Under the pieces are notes generated by a model. That model saw only the letters and a program-made list of their open reading frames with translations. It made no database searches and had not been told where the DNA came from. Positions 55,468 to 64,000 of a stretch of DNA of 64,000 nucleotides are shown here, in pieces. The stretch is from Gymnopus androsaceus JB14 (Eukaryota; Basidiomycota; Agaricomycetes; Agaricales; Omphalotaceae): contig ML769562.1 in the NCBI GenBank assembly GCA_009733575.1, forward strand, positions 1-64,000, in the 5' to 3' direction. Positions within the stretch are counted from its first letter, which is position 1, and each line of letters starts with the position of its first letter. A program made the translations under genes and the position numbers.

Positions 55468-56960
55468 TCAGTCAAAGTAGTTTGTAAAAAAAGCGGATAT
55501 CTCTTGGGCAGTCGGACGAGACGCAGGATCCTCAGTCCAGCATCGAGTCGTAAGATCCCAGATGCGATCCGGATACCAGAAATCCTGAGGCCGAGCTGGT
55601 CGTTCACCCAGCATTAGACTGTAAATTATCGCTGGGTCTGTTGTTTTATCGTGAAAGGGTAGCTGCAGTGTCAATATCTAAGTTCAGAGGGATTCATTAG
55701 AATTATGGTTACCAGGATAGGAATGTACTACCTCAAGAATTGTGCATCCAAAAGCATAGATGTCTCTCGAAGTATTATTCGTGGCTGGCTTAGCCGAATG
55801 ACTGGGAATTATGAGCTCTGGTGCCATCCAACGCGTCGTGCCTTTGGTCATCGCACTTGTTGTAGCATTGGACAACGTCCGAGAATCAGAAATGACTAGA
55901 GCCAGGCCGAAATCTGCAAGACAGCAACGAAGGTCATCGGAGACGAGGATGTTCGCCTGTAAAATTAAGAGTACATGCATGTCAGCAGGAAACGGTTAAA
56001 GCAGATACATGAACATACACCTCGAATATCTCCATGTAGAATCGGTGGATCCCGCGAGTGTAAATAGGACAAACCTGCTGCGATCTCGGACAGCTAGGCC
56101 GAAAATCAACGAAGAACATTCTCAGCCGAAATTTCTACGATGCTTACCACCGTATGTCGATTGTGGGTCAGATTTTTTCTTAAGAAGGTGATGATGTCCT
56201 TATTTTCCATCCAAGGGGAAATAAGACAGAACGAGGGCGAGAAAAGTTCTGCATTGACACCTAGCAATGGTAGAATATTCGGATGCTGGAGCTGCCTCCA
56301 TATGAGGGCTTCACTGCAGAATTCCTAGTTTTGCTGTCGGATAGAATCGCAAATGAGAAGCTTCGGGATTCTAACCTTTCGAATCTTGTCCCGGATATCT
56401 TCATCCTGTTCCATAACAATTCGAAGAACCTTTAGACATACGCGTCGTTCCCCCACAGCTCCGCGGTAGATATCCTTTCGAGGAAGTCAATTAAGAAATC
56501 TCTTGATGCAATTCCATTCCAATAGTAGCGACTCACTGCGAATCCGCCGCCTCCAACTGCATGTCGTCCATCTTGTTTAATGTTCTGAATTACCAACGAA
56601 GATGGAAAGACCCTATAGATCACTGACAATAGACGAAGAGTCCGCAAGCATCTCTTATGATACACCCCGATAGTACCAAAGACAGCTTGATGAGTATTAG
56701 GTTTGAGGTGCGTTGTAGAGTCCAATTCCTCAACTAAGGTTAATACAGCGAAGGGAAACTATTGAGTGAAAAAGACTAAGATAGAGGCTTACCGTTTGTA
56801 GATACTCCAAAATTTCCTGCACAAATGTTTCCTGTACTATCAAAGCCTTGTCCGAAAAGCCCTGGGTCAACTGAGCTTGCCTGCACAGATTGGAAATTTC
56901 TCGTTGAAGGTTTGCGACGTTTTTCATGAACAATAGGTGTATAGGCGGAGCTAATCTCAT
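55468..56960 (-). CDS. Protein kinase of the mushroom TKL-like type, seven exons
   Basis: Exons are 56960-56793, 56728-56537, 56474-56375, 56324-56148, 56093-56019, 55956-55732 and 55677-55468, about 381 aa. Phases agree at all junctions. Motifs in order: glycine loop VGGGGFADIYRG, Lys in VCLKVLRI, QHPNILPLLG, catalytic loop HGDIRGANILVSDD (HGD instead of HRD), CCLADFGLA, TTRWMAPEL and CWTEDPASRPTA. The family, expanded in Agaricomycetes, phosphorylates Ser/Thr or Tyr; targets unknown. The ATG at 56960 is the first in the frame. A long open frame at 57432-57000 may be a 5' exon or leader. It is the only complete kinase copy in the block. Confidence 0.85.
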
Positions 56961-57479
56961 AGAATATGTATATAAGGACTTTATTGAACAGCTGGAAAGA
57001 AAGAACAGTCACTAAACCTGTGAGAAAGCGGCTTTTGTCCAAAGAAGCGTTTAAGAGAGATGTTGGATTTTGGTGCACATCGGTTGGTGATTCGCTTCGA
57101 GGTGCATCGGAAAATATACTTGGACTGGGAAGCTGGGTAAGGACCTTGGTTTTATCCGCTGTATTTTTCTCTATCAGGCTGTGAGAGCTAGATAGAGGAA
57201 GAGTGTACTGAGACTCGAATACACCATTGAAATTCATGACCTCTAGAGAATAGGTAGAGCAGCACGAATCACACGTGTTGTCCACCCAGCGTCTTGATTT
57301 ATAGATAACAAGCACAAGGCACGCAAACTTCAGGCCCGCACTCCGTTCCCTCCCCAGGATCAAGATGACTGAGCGCCTAGATGCCGAAGTATCCCACTTT
57401 CTTGTATCACCGTCAGAGATCGTCGCCCACAATAATTATTTGCAACAACCATGAAGTGACAGAGGGTAAGTAGCGCGAT

Positions 57480-59209
57480 TGGGCGCGCGCGTTGAGTCAT
57501 ACTCACTCTTCTTAAGTTCTTCGTTCCCGACTTTCATGTTCAAACGGTCTAAATCCAAACTTTCTCAAAGAACACGAGCTGCATCACCAGAAGATGCCGG
57601 TTCAGACACCCCTGCAGAACCTATCACAGTAGACGAAGACTTGGCGTACTCTACCCCAAATGTCAATGAAGAATCATCACCACTTTCCGCCGTGAAAAAG
57701 TTCAAAGATCGAACAACAAAAAGTCACGGCTCAAGTCGAGACTGAGCTTTGGGGCTGAAGAGGAAGAGGTGAGCGTTTCTACCGCCAAATAGAACGGGAT
57801 ACTAAGGTTGGGTGGGGTAGGATTCAGGAGGGGAAGTTTTCAAACTGAAGAAATCCAAACTCAGTAGGAATCTGAGTCTTGGGAAACATCCTGCGTAAGT
57901 GACCTTTGTTCGTGCTCTAGTTTTCCCCCCATTTTCTTTTATATTCGACAGAAATATACTGGATAATCTCGACCAGGCATCAATCTCTCCCAGTCGTAAC
58001 GGGCCAACTTACGATGAAGCCTATCTCAATGAACTGAAGAAAAGCACACCCTCTTCTCGAGCACCTGTTCCTCGACGGGTCGTGGATTTGGCAGAGGAAT
58101 TCCAAGCTAGCGTGTCTGAAGTCGACCAAGGCACTCTCAAGCTTCAAGTAAGGATATCATTATTCTTTTGAATGCTTGATCGAACACTAATCACATTTTG
58201 TAGATATTCTTCAAGGCTGTCATAATGTGCTTCACGAACGCCGTCTCGGACACCGAATCATTATTACTTGCGAAATTCACCTCGACAGCGGGTTCACGTT
58301 CTGCTTCAGCGTTCGATCCAGAGGCTCTACCTGCCAGGACGCGGTTCCTAGCTCGACAGGTGAAGCTGGTCACGAATTTGATGAGATGGAGGAGGTGCAC
58401 TGGCGAATTATTCGGTGTCGGCTCCTCGTTGTCTTATGGCTGATTTCATTCTCATTCCTCTAGGACCCAAAAAGTCTAGACAGCTTCCGATGGTATCATG
58501 GCTTATACGAATTCTGTCGACCGGAGATCCCAACGATGAAGACGGAGAGCTAGGTCCGGAAGGCGATCTCGTCTCGTCTATGTGTCCACTTCTATAATCC
58601 CAAGATTATCGAAAATCGTGGAATATGGTGCGCTTGACGTGTATTCTTCTTCGCATATCCGACGGGTCGTGGATCTGGCAGAGGAATTCCAAGCTAGCGT
58701 GTCTGAAGTCGACCAAGGCACTCGCAAGCTTCAAGTAAGGATATCAATTCTTTTGAATGCTTGATCGACACTAACTAACCAATTTTGTAGATATTCTTCA
58801 AGGCTGTGATAATGTGCTTCACGAACGCCGTCTCGGACACCGAATCACTAACTTGCGAAATTCACCTCGACGGCGGTTCACGTTCTGCTTCAGCGTTCGA
58901 TCCAGAGGCTATACCTGCCAGGACGCGGTTCCTAGCTCGACAGGTGAAGCTGGTCACGAATTTGATGAGATGGAGGAGGTGCACTGGCGAATTATTCGGT
59001 GTCGGCCAGTTGATAACTCGGATTGTTGATGGGTGCATGCTGGATGTCGCTGATAACGGCTGGGATGTAGGCGGTGAGGAAGCATTGAAGAAGGTCAGCT
59101 TGATTGTCACGTCTGCGTCTACAGTGTGCTCATTGCTACCAGATTACTGCTATACTGCCTCAAGAATTGATAACGTCTGGGATTAGGTCGCGATTAGGGA
59201 TGACTTGAT
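57480..59209 (+). pseudogene. PAXBP1/GCFC-like copy 2, rearranged mosaic
   Basis: Starts like copy 1 (ATG 57536) but exon 1 lost one base (CAACAAAAAG for CAACGAAAAAG), giving an early stop. Exon 3 is fused in frame to the second half of exon 9 at about 58074 (SRAPVPRRVVDLAEEF). Exon 10 runs to about 58421 and then jumps back into the end of intron 8, so exons 9 and 10 are present again before the final exon at about 59143-59209. Exons 4-8 are missing. It cannot make the normal protein. Confidence 0.85.
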
Positions 59210-59820
59210 TCGGTATGTTCTTGCGGTTTTTTTACTCGATTCAGCACTAACTGATCTTCAGGTTTAGGTATGTAGATAATTTGAATGGTGAACTTTTTAC
59301 AGCGAAAAAGGTGACTATTTTTGCGTCTCTGCGACAATTTCCGACAATTTCTCAACTATCAGTATAGTGTGATTCGGACTGTTAACGCGAGTGATGCTCT
59401 TTGGAAGCATTCATTGCTTCAAAGCTGCCAGTGCATTGTTCACTCTGCCAGCTTTTACATCCTCGCAATAATGATCTCGAAGCTATATGACCCACGTTGA
59501 CCTTGTGTTCCACAACGTTCAGTTGCGTGTGGCTCGTTCCGCTGTCGGATATTCTCTTTTGTGTAACGCAAGAATTCTACCATTCTGTTAAGTACTGTGT
59601 ACACCGCAATATACAAACTTTTTTAGAATCATCAGTGCCAGCTATCCCCTGCACGGGAATACCGTTGAAATTTGACCAAAGAAATATCATCACCTGGGTG
59701 TTCCCGGAGGCAGCCAGCGTCTATGAATTTCCTGCCTCTCCTCCTCCTCTGAGATAGAGCGGGTCATTTCGGGTGGGGGTGGAAGGGATAGGGAAAGCCT
59801 GCGGGACCTTAAGCTCGGTC
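59210..59820. repeat. Duplicated spacer (copy of 53623-54236)
   Basis: Matches 53623-54236 with few differences, including the kinase-tail piece at its end. The next copy of that tail follows directly. Confidence 0.85.
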
Positions 59821-60770
59821 CTGGTGTTCCCGGAGGGCAGCCAGCGTCTATGAATTTCCTGCCTCTCCTCCTCCTCTGAGATAGAGCAGTCATTTCGGGT
59901 TGGGGTGGAGGGGATAGGGAAAGCCTGCGGACCTTAAGCTTGGTCCCAGCGGTGGCGCAGGGTTTTGAGAACGTAGGGGTCGTGGAGAAGGTTTCGGTAG
60001 ACGCATCGGAGCGGGTGTTCGGGATCGTAAAGATGGCGTGTGTGATTGTGAAGCATAAGCAGGCACGGATGGTCGTGATGATGCATGCATTGACGTGGAT
60101 TTGGCGTGATGAGATTGAGCATATCGTGACAGTGAAGGGCTGGTGTGGACGGTGAACTATATCGTGACAGTGAAGGTGTTGGTGCGGAAGGTGGATTATA
60201 TCGTGACATTGAAGGTGCTGGTGCAGGAGTCACTGAAGGTGAGGAGCCCATCGCTCGCCAGGGGAGGGCTGGGCAGTGCGAGTTTTACTAGCCACGAGAG
60301 AAGTGCTGGATGGTAGATCAGTCAAAGTAGTTTGTGAAAAAAGCGGATATCTTCTTGGGCAGTCGGACGAGACGCAGGATCCTCAGTCCAGCATCGAGTC
60401 GTAAGATCCCAGATGCGATCCGGATACCAGAAATCCTGAGGCCGAGCTGGTCGTTCACCCAGCATTAGACTGTAAATTATCGCTGGGTCTGTTGTTTTAT
60501 CGTGAAAGGGTAGCTGCAGTGTCAATATCTAAGTTCAGAGGGATTCATTAGAATTATGGTTACCAGGATAGGAATGTACTACCTCAAGAATGTTGCATCC
60601 AAAAGCATAGATGTCTCTCGAAGTATTATTCGTGGCTGGCTTAGCCGAATGACTGGGAATTATGAGCTCTGGTGCCATCCAACGCGTCGTGCCTTGGTCA
60701 TCGCACTTGTTGTAGCATTGGACAACGTCCGAGAATCAGAAATGACTAGAGCCAGGCCGAAATCTGCAAA
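59821..60770 (-). pseudogene. Partial copy of the kinase 3' half
   Basis: Corresponds to about 54960-55920: Ser/Pro-rich tail, exon 7 (60525-60322) and part of exon 6 up to 60770, where the sequence switches to the upstream flank of PAXBP1-like copy 3. A one-base loss in exon 6 (GCCTTGG for GCCTTTGG near 60693) breaks the frame. The N-lobe and catalytic loop are absent. Confidence 0.85.
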
Positions 60771-61143
60771 GATGGTTGGTGGGGTAAACGCAAGTGAAGC
60801 AGATAATTAGACGCTCATCAAAAGACCACCTCTGTGATCTCATCTACCTCTGACTAGCTAAGATTACATGAAAACAGCACTGCATCGGCGAGCGACTAAC
60901 CTGAACGTAAAGGCAGCCATAGCCTGAAATTCAATTTGGAGATATTCGTCCAAAACCCAAAGTCTGTTTTCCCCTATGGCATAGACTGAACCTCGCCTCA
61001 GTGACCGCGACAAGGTTTCTTCGAATAAAGAGACGGCAATAGACGACGACGATGAATTTGAAGACGGCATTGAACAAGCCGCAAGCGCGATTTGGACGCG
61101 CGCTGCGTTGAGTCATGATCACGCTTCTTTGTTCCCAACTTCC

Positions 61144-64000
61144 ATGTTCAAACGGTCTAAATCCAAACCTTCCCAAAGAACACGAGCTACATCACCAGAA
61201 GACGCTGGTTCAGACACCCCTGCAGAACCTATCACCGTAGACGAAGATTCGGCGTACTCTACCCCAAATGTCAATGAAGAATCATCACCACTTTCCGCCG
61301 CGAAAAAGTTCAAAGATCGAACGACGAAAAAGTCACGGCTCAAGTCGAGACTGAGCTTTGGGGCTGAAGAAGAAGAGGTGAGCGTTTCTACTGCCAAATA
61401 GAACGGGATACTAAGGTTGGGTGGGGTAGGATTCGGAGGGGAAGTTTTCAAACTGAAGAAATCGAAACTCAGTAGGAATCTGAGTCTTGGGAAACATCCT
61501 GCGTAAGTGGCCATTGTTCGTAGCTTAGTTTCCCCCATTTTTATCTATATTCAACAGAAATATACCGGATAATCTCGACCAGGCATCAATCTCTCCCAGT
61601 CGTAACGGGCCAACTTACGATGAAGCATATCTCAATGAGCTCAAGAAAAGCACTCCCTCTTCTCGAGCACCTGTTCCTACGGATCCATATGACGCCGACA
61701 TGTCCATGGACATAACAATGGATTTGGAAGATGTTTCTGCGTTGGACATATCTATCGCAGGTGTGTATCCGCTTCCCAATCTAAAGGCCTCGTTTCTGAT
61801 GCCTTTTTATTTAGGTGAACCAGACACCCTAATCCATACTGAATCTTCTGTCAAGCAAGCAAAAGAGCGTCGAGAGCGTCTACGAAAAACGGGTGTTTCT
61901 TCATCTGAGGATTATATATCGTTGTCTGTGACACGGCGAGCCGAAGACCAAGGTCCACATCCAGAGAGTAGACTTGTTAGAGAGGAAGACGAGCTGGGTG
62001 AAGGTGAAGATGGTAAGCCTTTCTCTCGCATAATGGCGTATATTAATCTCACATCTCTGTGCGGGTAGAATATGCCGAATACACCAGTGCACAGGAACGT
62101 ATTGCTCTTGGAAAAAAGTCGCGCAAAGTTGAAGCTACCAAACGGCGGGAAATGATGCAGGATTTGATCACTGAAGCGTAAGACACCTTTTATTTCTCAG
62201 ATGAACTCTGTGCTCAAAATACGCTCTTTAGAGCGGATGAAGACGAAGAGTCCACCGAATGGGAGCATGAGCAGCTTCGACGAGGAGGCCACCTAAAATC
62301 GGATGCTTCTTCGTCAAAGGCCAAAGTCAAACAGATGTACAAACCAGCACCAAGTAAGCATTCAATTTTCCAACCTCATTTGCGCACCTCATCGTGTTTC
62401 TAGTACCTCCCGCCGCTGCTATACCGACCCTAGGTCCTGCAATCGCTCGTTTGACCCAGAAGATGGCGCAGTTAACCGCATCCCATGCTTCGAATACGTC
62501 CAGCTTGAACACTCATGCTCAAGAACGTGAGCAAGTCGACGCTAGAGAGAAGGAACTCAGGACTCTGGTGGAAAGGGCGGAAGAGAAACGAGCTTGGTTT
62601 AGCTCTTTCAGCGACTGGGTTGAAAGTGTAGCAGCTTTCCTCGATGAAAAGGTCAGCCTTATTTATAAATATATCTGAACTTTGCTGACTGACCGTCAAT
62701 TTAGTATCCCCTGCTCGAGAAACTAGAAGAAGAGCACGTCTCCCTCCTGCAAGAACGTCACGAACTGGTCAACAAGCGCAGGTTACAAGATATGGAGGAT
62801 GACCTCTCCACCTTCATGGGACCTTTACCAGTTGTCCAGGAAGATGTTCCAAAAGAATTCGACGAGTTTGGCCGAGCGGTTCGTAGAGAGGATCCCATTG
62901 CTTCTCGCCGAGAACGTCAAGGTCATCACAGTATACGGTATCAACAATATCGTGAAGCACAAGGAAAGACAGTCGACGACGATGGATACTGGACGGACTC
63001 CAACCTTCCTCTGCCTGATGAAGCAGCGTACCAGGATGCGGTGGCATCCATCGCCACACGTACGCATGATATCCTCGCTGATGTCAAGTCGAAGGAATTC
63101 CTGGACCCAGCGAAGGGGAGGTGGGGAATGTGGAGGGGCCGGTACGAGGATACGTATGTTGCTGCTTTCGGTGGACTGGGAGTCGTTAGTGCTTGGGAAT
63201 TTTGGGCAAGATTAGAGCTTGTTGGGTGGGATTGTATTCAAGTACGGTTTCCTCTTCATTCCTCGTTGTCCTATGGCTGATTTCGTTCCTCTAGGACCCA
63301 AAAAGTCTAGACAGCTTCCGATGGTATCATGGCTTACACGAATTCTGTCGACCCGGAGATCCCAACGACGAAGGGCGAGAGCTAGGTCCGGAAGGCGATC
63401 TCGTCTCGTCTATGGTGTCCACTGCTATAATCCCAAGACTATCGAAAATTGTGGAATATGGCGCGCTTGACGTGTATTCATCTTCGCATATCCGACGAGT
63501 CGTGGATCTAGCAGAGGAATTCCAAGCTAGCGTGTCTGAAGTCGACCAAGGCACTCTCAAGCTTCAAGTAAGCCTAATCATTATTCTTTTGAATGCTTGA
63601 TCGAACACTAATCACATTTTGTAGATATTCTTCAAGGCTGTCATAATGTGCTTCACAAACGCCGTCTCGGACCATGAATCATTACTTGCGAAATTCACCT
63701 CGACAGCGGGTTCACGTTCTGCTTCAGCGTTCGATCCAGAGGCTATACCTGCCAGGAAGCGGTTCCTAGCTCGACAGGTGAAGTTGGTGACGAATTTGAT
63801 GAGATGGAGGAGGTGCACTGGTGAATTATTCGGCGTCGGCCAGTTGATAACTCGGATTGTTGATGGGTGCATGCTGGATGTCGCTGATGACGGCTGGGAT
63901 GTAGGTGGTGAGGAAGCATTGAAGAAGGTCAGCTTGATTGTCACTTTACGTCTACAATGTGCTCATTGCTACCAGATTACTGCCATATTGCCTCAAGAGT
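61144..64000 (+). pseudogene. PAXBP1/GCFC-like copy 3 (one-base deletion; cut by window end)
   Basis: The exon layout equals copy 1, shifted by about 10.43 kb, with start ATG at 61144. Exon 5 is intact here (CGGCGGGAAATG). Near 61435, exon 2 reads GATTCGGAGGGGAAG where copies 1 and 2 read GATTCGGGAGGGG or GATTCAGGAGGGG, so one G is missing and the frame is lost. The remaining exons, including WEFWARLELVGWD and IFFKAVIMCFTNAV, are in order. The window ends inside the last exon, about ten codons before the expected stop. If the missing base is a sequencing error, this is a complete gene. Confidence 0.85.

Overview
The window looks like part of a basidiomycete (Agaricomycetes, mushroom-type) genome. 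Genes are split by many introns of about 50 bp with GT..AG borders. The families present are typical of mushrooms: a DUF6534 membrane protein, a kinase with an HGD catalytic loop, a fungal TET/JBP-type oxygenase, F-box fragments, DIRS-like tyrosine-recombinase retrotransposons and a Helitron. The species cannot be named from sequence alone. All exons were hand-read; where exon lengths add up in frame this is stated, otherwise borders may be off by a base or so.

Left third (1-19 kb): a 64-bp minisatellite, then two diverged direct copies of one segment (about 840-3150 and 9700-12790). Each carries a decayed minus-strand gene and ends in the same TATA-like block. Between them lies a DIRS-like element (about 3760-8700) followed by an array of small GAAA..TTTC hairpins. 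A compact four-exon zinc-finger gene (12872-13450, minus) follows. Then comes a minus-strand Ty3/gypsy-type remnant (gag plus protease only) with an LTR/leader region ending at about 18895.

Middle (18.9-34 kb): a Helitron Rep-helicase gene with several lesions. Only 25 bp past its stop lies the stop of a convergent eight-exon TET/JBP-like gene. Next come fragments of a hypothetical gene and of a class V-type myosin motor, a membrane-protein ORF, a cluster of perfect short palindromes, and a run of small genes whose products start with MDID or MNID.

34-50 kb: a second hairpin stretch next to a second DIRS-like element, whose reverse-transcriptase gene has a 326-bp intron filled with a minisatellite. 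Then an old fragment of a PAXBP1/GCFC-like gene, a damaged Rad60-SLD (SUMO-like) gene, a DUF6534 gene, a decayed copy of the Rad60-SLD 3' end split by a probable solo LTR, an amino-acid/GABA-type permease and F-box fragments.

Right end (50-64 kb): a recent local duplication. A PAXBP1/GCFC-like gene occurs three times (copy 2 rearranged, copy 3 cut by the window end) and shares the block with one complete kinase gene and partial copies of its 3' half. A 25-N gap sits inside the block. Many genes in the mobile part carry stops best explained by C-to-T (or G-to-A) changes, which suggests mutation of methylated or otherwise silenced repeats.
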